Of a stretch of DNA of 47,677 bases, positions 1 to 7,041 are shown piece by piece (position 1 is the first letter of the stretch; every line of letters begins with the position of its first letter). The stretch covers positions 1-47,677 of the IMG/VR virus record IMGVR_UViG_3300031707_000030; one strand, 5' to 3'. The notes under the pieces are model-generated. The model was not told the origin of the DNA, ran no database searches, and saw only the letters and a list, made by a program, of their open reading frames with translations. The stretch is from a virus. A program made the position numbers and the translations under genes.

Positions 1-47
1 TAAAAACTTTCTTGCTCGATCAGCCCGTTTCCTAGGCGGTCGATCCC

Positions 48-152
48 TTACTGGTACATGATGGCTAGGAAGGCCAGAGCATCCGCTAGGTAGATGAAAC
101 TATTGAGAAAGCAGCCGTCGAAGTTTGTGGAGTCAGGCGTCGAGAAAATTAG
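48..152 (-). other. Open in-frame stretch after the fibre gene's amber stop
   Basis: Directly after the TAG that ends the fibre gene the same frame stays open for 34 codons to TAA (rc of 48-50), mostly with C or G in third positions, and its last 17 residues are hydrophobic. There is no ATG, GTG or TTG that would make it a separate gene. It could be a readthrough tail, a decayed 3' end or chance. Nothing else is recognised in 1-152. Confidence 0.2.
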
Positions 153-809
153 CTAAGTCTTCAGCGTTGCGATCCATCGAACGCCGACGCCTGGGATAAG
201 AGTTCGCCCGTGAGCATGAGGCACATTGTCAGCGGGAGCGGGATGCCTGTGAGAAGACTCTGAGGCTGAGACTCCGCTGACTCCATGAGGGCCACTTTGA
301 GCCGAGACTCCCGCGACTCCAAAAGTGCCTGAGCTTCCATTGGTGCCAGCGGGAACCTCGACCGAGAAAGTACCAGGGGCATGATCGTGAGCTGCGGCTG
401 CGAAGGATCCGGGGCCATGTTGGTGAGCTTCACCCTGTCCCGTGTAGAGCCCTGCCTGTCCTTGATTCGCAATCTTTCCGACGCTGATCACGACTTGAGT
501 GGTCGAGATGGATTCAATGGCGGCAACAAGCTGATCGCCTCCCGAGTTGAGGACAGAGACAACCGCGACGGGCACGGCTGAATATGCAACGGGAAAAGTT
601 ACGGTGACTCTGCCATCGCCTCCTGTCACCGCTTCCCCTGCCTGAATCATCAGAGTTGGTTCTGCTCCGCCTGCGCCTCCTGCTCCGCCAGCTCCCCCTA
701 CTCCGCTTCTGCTCGAGATCGCTCGTTCAAGTTCCTCGATCCTATCCAAAGCATCGCTCAGCTGCTTGCCTAGAATCGGCGGCGTGATCGGTCTCCATTT
801 CGCGCTCAT
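153..809 (-). CDS. Tail fibre / receptor-binding-like protein
   Basis: 218 aa, last gene of the tail block. Residues 14-33 form a short amphipathic coiled coil, followed by a Gly/Ala hinge (about 38-49) and a beta-rich domain (about 52-110) with the valine-rich pattern of phage fibre-tip or H-type-lectin-like modules. The C-terminal half is Gly/Ser/Ala-rich with four His-x-His clusters (HQH, HDH, HRH, HAH); similar HxH motifs bind metal along trimeric tail fibres of T4 type. The start overlaps the stop of the hub gene by 4 nt, so the two are probably co-translated. Role: trimeric adhesin at the tail tip, inferred from architecture and position; the receptor is unknown. Confidence 0.6.
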   Translation of the reverse strand: MSAKWRPITPPILGKQLSDALDRIEELERAISSRSGVGGAGGAGGAGGAEPTLMIQAGEAVTGGDGRVTVTFPVAYSAVPVAVVSVLNSGGDQLVAAIESISTTQVVISVGKIANQGQAGLYTGQGEAHQHGPGSFAAAAHDHAPGTFSVEVPAGTNGSSGTFGVAGVSAQSGPHGVSGVSASESSHRHPAPADNVPHAHGRTLIPGVGVRWIATLKT

Positions 810-2464
810 GTCTGCTCGTAACCTCTACCTGAGATCATCCAACCTTGATCTTTCGAGAGATGATAGCTCAATTCTCGTATGACAAGCTGAACGCCTTCGA
901 GCGAGAACTTGTATCCGATCGGAATGTCCACGCGGCCAAGATTATCGAAGTCATAGTAGGTCTGAGGTTTGTCCAAGTTTTCGAGAAGAGCCTGACAGTA
1001 GAGAACTGCTTTCGCGTAGCTGTCGAAGGCGGTCGCATTGTGGATCATGGTTCTGCGAGTTGTCCCGCTCGACTTATTCACGACAAGCGGCTTGATGAAT
1101 CTGAATCCATCAAACCACACATCAAATCCCGGAACGCTTTTGCCAAGATCGAATACGCAGAATCGAACCTCCGCAATATTCGACCAATCAATCAGATCCG
1201 TCTCGCTCATCGGCTTGTAGTTGGCGCTTGGCCCGAAGGGAAGCTGGACATACTTCCAGACAGGCGTGAACCAATTCGCAATCGTAGCGCCTTCAAGGTG
1301 AACCTTCTCGCTCTGCGCGAGCCGAGCAGATCCATCCTTGACTTCTATGAGCACATCAATCGTCAAGACGTTTCGAATGAAGAAGCCTATCGCGTTGATC
1401 TCGCCCATAGTCTCAGTCATGGAGACTTCGTTGTAAGTGTTGAAGCCTCCTGCGGGATCCTGACCGGGCCATTTGGAGCCGCCGGGAGGATAAGGCGCTC
1501 CGAATGGAAACGGCATATACCAATAGCCACGTTGATCGCTGCCAAGCGCCGAGAACGGAATCTTGATCGAGTAGCTTCCAAAGATCTTGATCGTGTTGTC
1601 GTTCTGGATTCCTGCCCCTGCCACGTTGTCGCCGGGCTTGTAGTCGGCTGCATTGTTTTCAGTCCAAGGATCCTGACGGATCCCTGCACCAACATAACCT
1701 GTCTGCATCTCGAGCGGGATCGTTCCCGCGCTCGTGTTCCCCCAGAGCCAGATATCATTCTTGACGGTGAGCGAGTCAATCTTGTGCGTTCGCTTCATCG
1801 TCTCGAGATTCGCGGGAATACTGACCGCGCTATCACGATAGCCGATCTCTTCGAAATAGAGCCCGTCTGTTGGATCCACATAGAAGTCGAAGAATTGATT
1901 TTTCCCTCCAAGAGCGACAGGGGCTCCAAGTTGATCGGAAACATCACGAAGCATAGACCAAAGATTCTTTCGACGCCAGAGGAAAGCCATTGTGATATCA
2001 TCAGGCGCTCGGTTCGACTGAATCGAGATGGGCGGATCGCCTGCGAGTTTGCGGTTGTTGTATTCGCTCATGGTCTTCTCTACGATGGCTTTCGGCGTCA
2101 TGTTGACAACGTGGAGGCTTGCGAGAATATCCTCGAAGGCTCCGCCGTCTCCGCGCCCTGTGAGCTCGATGACTCGGCCCTCTTTCTTGCTGATTGAGCG
2201 GTCAGGTTCATCTATTCTACCTGTGAGGATCCCCACGCCGTCAATGCTCAGAGTGATGGGATCATTCCAAAGGAGCGCCGAATACTTGTCGTTGCGATTG
2301 TCAAGGCTGATTCGGAAGCTCGGAACTCGATTCGTGATCGCTTGCTCGACGTCCATGCTGATAGCGTCTTGGCTGAGATCAGTCGCTCCGCTCAGCAGCG
2401 AGAAGGTTGGCCGATAACGAGTCAAGTCAGGTCTGCCCTTCGAATTCAACGAAGGTGATAGCAT
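806..2464 (-). CDS. Tail hub / baseplate protein
   Basis: 552 aa. Residues about 30-110 resemble the first barrel of the gp27 / gpD / Tal tail-hub family (alternating strands, a GILTGRI-type turn), followed by a segment rich in Asp, Trp and Tyr. A later insertion (about 285-460) has the pattern of a jelly-roll carbohydrate-binding module; the C-terminus returns to a hub-like beta domain. Lying between the small tail gene and the fibre fits a hub that closes the tail tube and holds the fibre. It overlaps the upstream gene by 38 nt and the fibre gene by 4 nt. Assigned from position and fold pattern, not a confident family match. Confidence 0.55.
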   Translation of the reverse strand: MLSPSLNSKGRPDLTRYRPTFSLLSGATDLSQDAISMDVEQAITNRVPSFRISLDNRNDKYSALLWNDPITLSIDGVGILTGRIDEPDRSISKKEGRVIELTGRGDGGAFEDILASLHVVNMTPKAIVEKTMSEYNNRKLAGDPPISIQSNRAPDDITMAFLWRRKNLWSMLRDVSDQLGAPVALGGKNQFFDFYVDPTDGLYFEEIGYRDSAVSIPANLETMKRTHKIDSLTVKNDIWLWGNTSAGTIPLEMQTGYVGAGIRQDPWTENNAADYKPGDNVAGAGIQNDNTIKIFGSYSIKIPFSALGSDQRGYWYMPFPFGAPYPPGGSKWPGQDPAGGFNTYNEVSMTETMGEINAIGFFIRNVLTIDVLIEVKDGSARLAQSEKVHLEGATIANWFTPVWKYVQLPFGPSANYKPMSETDLIDWSNIAEVRFCVFDLGKSVPGFDVWFDGFRFIKPLVVNKSSGTTRRTMIHNATAFDSYAKAVLYCQALLENLDKPQTYYDFDNLGRVDIPIGYKFSLEGVQLVIRELSYHLSKDQGWMISGRGYEQT

Positions 2465-2873
2465 AGCGGAACCATCGTTTCAGGCCGCCCACATAGCGCC
2501 AGCTCCAACTCTTGATCGTGAGCCCTGACTGATTGATGATGCTGACTCCGCCTCCCGTGGTCATGCTCACGCTGAACCTACCGCCGGGATTAGCCACCGT
2601 GATCTGTGGCAAGAGAAAGAATGCTTCGAGTTTATCTCGGACATCTTGCAGGCTAAGGCCCTCGATCGTATATTCGCGTGAGTAGGCTCCCATATCCTGC
2701 CCGATATCACGATCGAGACCCGGGATCGGGTGCTGAACTATTGCGCGATTGTATGTCTTGCCGAGTCCTGATGGTGTGGGGCTCGCAGATTCTTGAGGAC
2801 TCGACTCATTGAGAGTGAAGACGATCGAGCCTGTCCCGCCCAAGTCCTGAATGGTGCAAGAAGCAGTCGGCAT
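2427..2873 (-). CDS. Small tail protein, distal-tail candidate
   Basis: 148 aa, beta-rich, many Gly/Ser/Thr residues and an aromatic C-terminus. It lies between the tape measure and the hub, where siphovirus distal-tail or tail-tip adaptor proteins are encoded. ATG at 2873 follows an AGGAGAGA ribosome site. The upstream tape measure ends in TAG in the same frame only four codons before this ATG, so amber readthrough would fuse the two; the good ribosome site makes independent initiation more likely. No family recognised. Confidence 0.45.
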   Translation of the reverse strand: MPTASCTIQDLGGTGSIVFTLNESSPQESASPTPSGLGKTYNRAIVQHPIPGLDRDIGQDMGAYSREYTIEGLSLQDVRDKLEAFFLLPQITVANPGGRFSVSMTTGGGVSIINQSGLTIKSWSWRYVGGLKRWFRYAITFVEFEGQT

Positions 2874-2885
2874 TTCCTCTCTCTC

Positions 2886-3545
2886 CTAATGACGATACTT
2901 TCGCATTTGCTGATACCATTGAGTTGCCATGTCGTTGACAGTTTCCTCGACGTCGCGCTTCGTGTTCATGTTCGCGTTTGCGATATTGATCTGAACCATC
3001 GGCTCCTGATAGGGGCCTTGGCCGACAGCAGGAATTCCGCCTCCGCCTCCCCGACCGAATCCGCCTCCTAGTGCATAGCCAGCTACTCCGGCAGCGAGCA
3101 ATCCGAGACCGAGCAGAGCCCATCCGACCGGGCCCATCGCTGCGTTGACGGCTGCGAATGATGCTGCGAGCCCATAGTTGGCTGCGGTCGCAGCGGCAGC
3201 GGTTCCCGTGTAGCCCATGTTTGCAGCAGCGGATCCGGCTGTGGCTGCTGCATGTGTCGTTTCTGCGGCTGCGAGATATGTGGTCACGACCGCCAAGACT
3301 TGCTTAGCTGCTGTGACCGCTCTCGCAACATGGCCGAGCAGGAGGATTCCCTGCACGATCTTGTCCACAACGGGGCTTTGGATGCCGAGCTCTCGAGTTA
3401 CGAAAGCGATGTTGGATCCTAGCAGGACAAGGCTTCTGCCGACGCCTGAGAGCTTTGGCGTAGCTCGGTCGTCGGCTTCGACTGTGATAACTACCTCTTC
3501 TGGAACTTCAGCCAAGGGCTCTCTCCATCCTTCTAGCTTTCTCAC
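2886..3545 (-). CDS. Very short tail tape measure protein
   Basis: 219 aa. The N-terminus has the typical tape-measure opening (VEADDRATPKLSGVGRSL pattern). The centre is a long Ala-rich, hydrophobic helix region (about 55-165), then a Gly-rich stretch and a short C-terminal helix. It starts with GTG inside the 3' end of the frameshifted chaperone frame, the usual order G-GT-tape measure. At roughly 0.15 nm of tail per residue it would set a tail of only about 30 nm, far shorter than most siphoviruses. Ends in TAG. Confidence 0.65.
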   Translation of the reverse strand: MRKLEGWREPLAEVPEEVVITVEADDRATPKLSGVGRSLVLLGSNIAFVTRELGIQSPVVDKIVQGILLLGHVARAVTAAKQVLAVVTTYLAAAETTHAAATAGSAAANMGYTGTAAAATAANYGLAASFAAVNAAMGPVGWALLGLGLLAAGVAGYALGGGFGRGGGGGIPAVGQGPYQEPMVQINIANANMNTKRDVEETVNDMATQWYQQMRKYRH

Positions 3546-3669
3546 TCAAGTATTCGGTCAGGAAGATTTGATCGCTCGCGAAGAGGTCGGCTAGTTCGCT
3601 TGGCGCTCTATGCAGGAGCTCGCAGATCTCTCCGAATCGGTATCCTTCAGGTGTCTGGATGAAATTTGA
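3508..3669 (-). CDS. Tail chaperone frameshift extension (GT-like T domain)
   Basis: A 53-codon frame without its own start, open from after TGA at 3670-3672 to TGA at 3508-3510. It overlaps the end of the 144-aa chaperone and the first 38 nt of the tape measure. Its product (PSELADLFASDQIFL core) has the acidic helical look of phage T domains. Reaching it needs a +1 (or -2) shift within about 20 nt (3650-3669); the codon pair TTT CAT, where tRNA-Phe could slip from TTT to TTC, is a good candidate, and the ACC TGA stop context is another. Lambda uses -1 and Mu uses -2, so +1 would be less usual. Confidence 0.6.
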   Translation of the reverse strand, partial: SNFIQTPEGYRFGEICELLHRAPSELADLFASDQIFLTEYLSEKARRMERALG

Positions 3670-4081
3670 TCAGGTCATCCACTTCTTTCGGCTTCAGAGA
3701 GCTCTTGTCAACAATCATGATGAAGAGCTTTTGCTCGATTCGTTCGTCATCTATTTCCTCTCTGATTCGTTTCGCAGGGATTCCCGTTGCGATCTCGATG
3801 TATCTCTTCATGAGTTCGCTGAGGTTCTCGGTCTGCTCAGGTGTGAGTGGGACATTCTCAATGCCCTTAGCCAAGTCGGGGTTGATCTCGCCCAATTCCC
3901 GGCGGAGCCTCTGAAGCTCTGTACCTTTCAGACGTCTCGCTAGAATCGTCGTCTCAGCGTTGCCTTCTCTGATCACGATCTTCAAAGGCCGCTTTAGAGA
4001 TGTGAGTGCTGCGAGCTCTTGATCAATTAGAGCCTGATCCTTCTCTATCGCTCGGAATAGCTTCTCTTCTTCTGCTCCCAT
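3647..4081 (-). CDS. Tail assembly chaperone (G-like)
   Basis: 144 aa, highly charged and helical, no membrane segment, rich in Glu, Lys, Arg and Leu. It lies between a HK97-gp10-like protein and the tape measure, the invariant place of the tail assembly chaperone in siphoviruses. The chaperone coats the tape measure while tail tube subunits assemble. The overlapping T-like frame just downstream supports this. Its ribosome site, GGTGAGA, overlaps the TAG of the preceding gene. Confidence 0.65.
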   Translation of the reverse strand: MGAEEEKLFRAIEKDQALIDQELAALTSLKRPLKIVIREGNAETTILARRLKGTELQRLRRELGEINPDLAKGIENVPLTPEQTENLSELMKRYIEIATGIPAKRIREEIDDERIEQKLFIMIVDKSSLKPKEVDDLIKFHPDT

Positions 4082-4092
4082 GCGATTCTCAC

Positions 4093-4548
4093 CTACCGTT
4101 TCAGGGCTTCTCGAATTCCATCTCGAACAGCTTGAACGATCTTCTCATAGTTGTCCTTCTTGGCTCGGTGCATGATGAGCTGAGGCACAGTTCCCGGATG
4201 ATGAACCCACTTAGCGAAGACAGTTTCTCCGTCAACTTCGAAGCGTAGAGCTCGCACATTCCGAGGCAGAATGAAGTGAGGCATAGAGCCGAACTCAATC
4301 ACGGCAGCATACTCGGCTCCTGCTCCGATAACGAATCTGCATTCTCCTTCCGCTCGGTAGAATATGCTATCTGCATAGTGTCCTGTCCGTTTCGGCGCGA
4401 TGCTGCGAGCGTAGTCAGCGATCTCTTGGCAGACTCGTTCGAGGTTTGTGTGGACAGCGGCTCGAAGCTCGGCGCTCGCCTCAGAGAAGAACTCCGCTGC
4501 TTCATCAGCACCCGTGACGTCAATGCTGATGAATGCGCCCTCGCTCAT
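4093..4548 (-). CDS. HK97 gp10-like neck / tail-completion protein
   Basis: 151 aa. It contains the family's landmarks in order: an amphipathic helix, IAPKRTGHYADSI near residue 50, the AEYAAVIEFGS stretch near 80, and a PGT.PQ turn followed by a C-terminal helix with many Lys/Arg. Such proteins lie at the head-tail joint and are needed to join tails to filled heads. The gene sits between tail tube and chaperone here rather than beside the terminator, a small permutation. Confidence 0.75.
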   Translation of the reverse strand: MSEGAFISIDVTGADEAAEFFSEASAELRAAVHTNLERVCQEIADYARSIAPKRTGHYADSIFYRAEGECRFVIGAGAEYAAVIEFGSMPHFILPRNVRALRFEVDGETVFAKWVHHPGTVPQLIMHRAKKDNYEKIVQAVRDGIREALKR

Positions 4549-4551
4549 GGC

Positions 4552-4962
4552 TCATGCCACCGCTGGATCCGTAGTCATGACGCCACGGAGCGAAGCGCGA
4601 ACCACGCCGTCAGCATTCGGAGGCCCGACTCGCTCGAACTCCCGAACCTTGATCAGCGCTGTAATCACTTTCTGGCCTTGCGGTGACTTCGTATCCTTGT
4701 CTGTGCCGACCACTGTGTAGGTGACGTCTCGGCTACTCGCTAGGCTAGCCCAGTTGTCATCGCTGACATAGATGGACTCGCATTCGGTCTCTCCGTGAAA
4801 GACTCCGTGGAGGACTCTAGGGATATCAGTGGCGCAGACAGGTTCCTCATGGACTCCGAGGCCATATCTGAAACGCCAGTTCTTCGCAGCAGCCATAGTG
4901 ACTCCGTTCACAGTTAGGACTGCATGTTTCGCGACGAATTCCGTATCGGCTGCTCCTACCAT
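4552..4962 (-). CDS. Major tail tube protein
   Basis: 136 aa, beta-rich, with opening strands around VLTVNGV and a GVMTTD-type C-terminus typical of small tail tube subunits. It directly follows the terminator and small protein and precedes gp10-like and chaperone genes, matching siphovirus order. No tail sheath gene is present, so a non-contractile tail is inferred. Confidence 0.55.
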   Translation of the reverse strand: MVGAADTEFVAKHAVLTVNGVTMAAAKNWRFRYGLGVHEEPVCATDIPRVLHGVFHGETECESIYVSDDNWASLASSRDVTYTVVGTDKDTKSPQGQKVITALIKVREFERVGPPNADGVVRASLRGVMTTDPAVA

Positions 4963-4978
4963 TTTCTAATTCACTCCA

Positions 4979-5140
4979 TTACTTGGATCTCAGGTCTCGT
5001 TCGCCTGAGTGACTGCCACTGAAACGCGCATAGGCGATCAGGCTGCGATGCTCAGCAACAAGCGCCTTGAGCGCGTCCAGCAGCGCCTTCTCATCTTCCT
5101 CCTTCTCCGCGTTCCCTCCAATTGCTACGCTGAAAGGCAT
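4979..5140 (-). CDS. Small acidic helical protein (53 aa)
   Basis: Starts at ATG 5140 behind a strong GGGGGTGAT ribosome site and ends in TAA. Residues 10-33 are an acidic then Leu/Ala-rich helix (EKEEDEKALLDALKAL), the C-terminus is Ser/Arg-rich. It sits between terminator and tail tube. The upstream gene ends in TAG in the same frame five codons before the ATG. Function not recognised; the strong ribosome site and codon pattern make it a real gene. Confidence 0.55.
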   Translation of the reverse strand: MPFSVAIGGNAEKEEDEKALLDALKALVAEHRSLIAYARFSGSHSGERDLRSK

Positions 5141-5155
5141 CCAATCACCCCCTTT

Positions 5156-5605
5156 CTACGAATTTCCCACGCTGCAAGTGACTTCGTAGACTAGGATATG
5201 ATAGGCCCGAGTCTTCATCGGTGCTGATGGAAATTGGTCTTGAACCTCCTTGTGATAGAGCCATCCCGTCCCGAGCCATTGAGCAGAGAACAGGATCTCC
5301 TTCATCCTCGATTTGAGAGACTTGCAGAGCTCTTCAGCATTCTCCTGACCTTCAACCGTTTTGACAACGGTTTCGATCTTGACATATTCGCGGATCTGTC
5401 CAGCTACTCCGCCACAATTCCATTCGAAGGGACCGCAGCGAGGTTTCGAGATGATGATCCGCTTGTTGCCCGGCTCGCTTGTGGAGGCGAGGGCTTTTCT
5501 ATCTACGATCTTCTCTACGACCAAACCTGCCGTATTCTTAAGCTGTGAATCGCTCGAGATCGTCTGATAGAAGAGATCCACGACGTCAGCCTGAACGAAC
5601 GGCAT
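5156..5605 (-). CDS. Tail terminator candidate
   Basis: About 149 aa from ATG 5605, which shares a TGATG overlap with the connector gene; an ATG at 5620 is also possible. Mixed alpha/beta: an N-terminal helix (VDLFYQTISS), a strand, a central helix (EELCKSLKSRMKEIL) and C-terminal strands, the pattern of lambda gpU / SPP1 gp17-type terminators. Position after the connector and before the tail tube agrees. Ends in TAG. Confidence 0.55.
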   Translation of the reverse strand: MPFVQADVVDLFYQTISSDSQLKNTAGLVVEKIVDRKALASTSEPGNKRIIISKPRCGPFEWNCGGVAGQIREYVKIETVVKTVEGQENAEELCKSLKSRMKEILFSAQWLGTGWLYHKEVQDQFPSAPMKTRAYHILVYEVTCSVGNS

Positions 5606-7041
5606 CAGACTACTCCCCATCTCCGCTTTCGGAATCCTTCGAGTGTCGCATCAATGTCTCTCTGAAGCTCCGCGATCGTGTGAGCGAAGGGCCCGGATCC
5701 TGCTTGCTGGCCGCCTTGCTGAGTGAAAGTCTCAGACATTCCCGCGATTGAGACGACTGAGGATCCTTGAGTGTCGGATGCTCCTTTCTTCTTGAGCATC
5801 TCAATTACGACCATCTTCATGCAGACGTCTCGAATTCCCGGCGGCGGAGTCACGAAGCCGTAGGTGTAGGTTGCTTCAATGTTCGCGATGCCACGCCCGA
5901 AGTGCGTTGTGTAATCGAAGGGTACGCCTGCGGCTGGGAAAGGCTGATACGCGTAGATGGGCGGATACCAACCTAAAGCTCCTAGCTGCGAGGCCAACAT
6001 CGGAATTCCTGCTGAGGGTAACGTGATGAAACCGTTCTGGGCGTCTATGATGAGTTCGCTTGCAAAGTTAGTGTCAGTGCTCTTAATGTCCGTCACAACT
6101 TGATTGTCTGGGTTTCGGATTTTGACTTCTTGAATGCTCACGATTGGATAGTTGTCGAGAACAATCTTCTGTTGTCCAGATCCATCATAGAGTTCAGTCA
6201 CAGTGGCTAGATCAAAGCGCCTTTTCGTTGCGCGGTCAATCTCATCAGCAGAGCGATAGATGAAATCCAGAAGTTCCTCATCCTTCGTGATCACTTCGAC
6301 GTTGATCGTTTGGAGATAGCTGCGAACCTGATGAATAGAACAGTACGCTCGGCTTCCCGCCACGTCGAAACGGATGCTACCGCTCGAGACGGTTCCTGAG
6401 AGAGCCTCAATCTTCCCATTGACAGCTCGCGGAGAGATGCTTGAGGTTTTGATCCAGACAGTCTTGACGGTGCCCGGAGCCATGACTCCAAGGTTGATCG
6501 AGCTCGAGAAGAGCGAACCGTCAAGGCTGAGAGTATCGGAGCCCTGCCTCGTCAGAACCATGCTCTCAAGCGTGTCGCTTCCAATGTTGCGGATTGAGAA
6601 TTGGAAAGTCTGCTCGGAAACATAGGTCGGCTTCTGATATCTCGCATAGAGATCCACGAGATCCCCTATATCCAACATGCCGATCTCGAGAAGGCTACCC
6701 CATCGGAAAGTGTCTGCGCTCAGTTGAAGCCAACCCGTCATGAGAACCGCCTCGAGCTCTTCAGGATCCTCCGTCATGACTGAGATCGGCCCGACGCCGA
6801 GAAACTGCTGCTCAGGCGCTCCGCTGCTATGTCGAGTGTAATCCATCTGGGCAATGGCTCGTTGTGCTAGTTGCGAAGCGTCTGCGACTGCGTGGCCGAC
6901 TTCTTCTAGGCGAACCTTGGCATTCTCAACTTTTGAGGATCCTGTGTTCTTGAGTCGGAAGATTCGATAGGTCGGCTGCACTTCGTCAAGGCGAAGAGCC
7001 TCCAATGAGAGGCCGTTGACATCTTGGAAAGCTAGACTCAT
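5605..7041 (-). CDS. Head-tail connector fused to an N-terminal beta-domain pair
   Basis: 478 aa. The C-terminal half (about 235-478) matches the HK97 gp6 / SPP1 gp15 connector family: a helical start (SIHQVRSYL), a helix with DEIDRATKRRF, a beta insert beginning ELYDGSGQ, and a final helix ending FRKRRW. The N-terminal half (about 1-220) is beta-rich with two repeats of an Ig- or CARDB-like pattern (FRLKNTGSSKVENAKV and FSIRNIGSDTLESMVL). Usual connectors are about 100-200 aa, so this is an unusual fusion, perhaps decorating the neck. The start overlaps the 965-aa gene by 4 nt. Confidence 0.7.
   Translation of the reverse strand: MSLAFQDVNGLSLEALRLDEVQPTYRIFRLKNTGSSKVENAKVRLEEVGHAVADASQLAQRAIAQMDYTRHSSGAPEQQFLGVGPISVMTEDPEELEAVLMTGWLQLSADTFRWGSLLEIGMLDIGDLVDLYARYQKPTYVSEQTFQFSIRNIGSDTLESMVLTRQGSDTLSLDGSLFSSSINLGVMAPGTVKTVWIKTSSISPRAVNGKIEALSGTVSSGSIRFDVAGSRAYCSIHQVRSYLQTINVEVITKDEELLDFIYRSADEIDRATKRRFDLATVTELYDGSGQQKIVLDNYPIVSIQEVKIRNPDNQVVTDIKSTDTNFASELIIDAQNGFITLPSAGIPMLASQLGALGWYPPIYAYQPFPAAGVPFDYTTHFGRGIANIEATYTYGFVTPPPGIRDVCMKMVVIEMLKKKGASDTQGSSVVSIAGMSETFTQQGGQQAGSGPFAHTIAELQRDIDATLEGFRKRRWGVV

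Noticed and set aside
845-2197. 450-codon plus-strand ORF
   Set aside because: Antisense to the tail hub gene, which has clear family pattern and overlaps its neighbours as expected.
153-5140. Contractile tail (myovirus)
   Set aside because: No sheath or baseplate wedge genes are seen; one small tail tube gene only.
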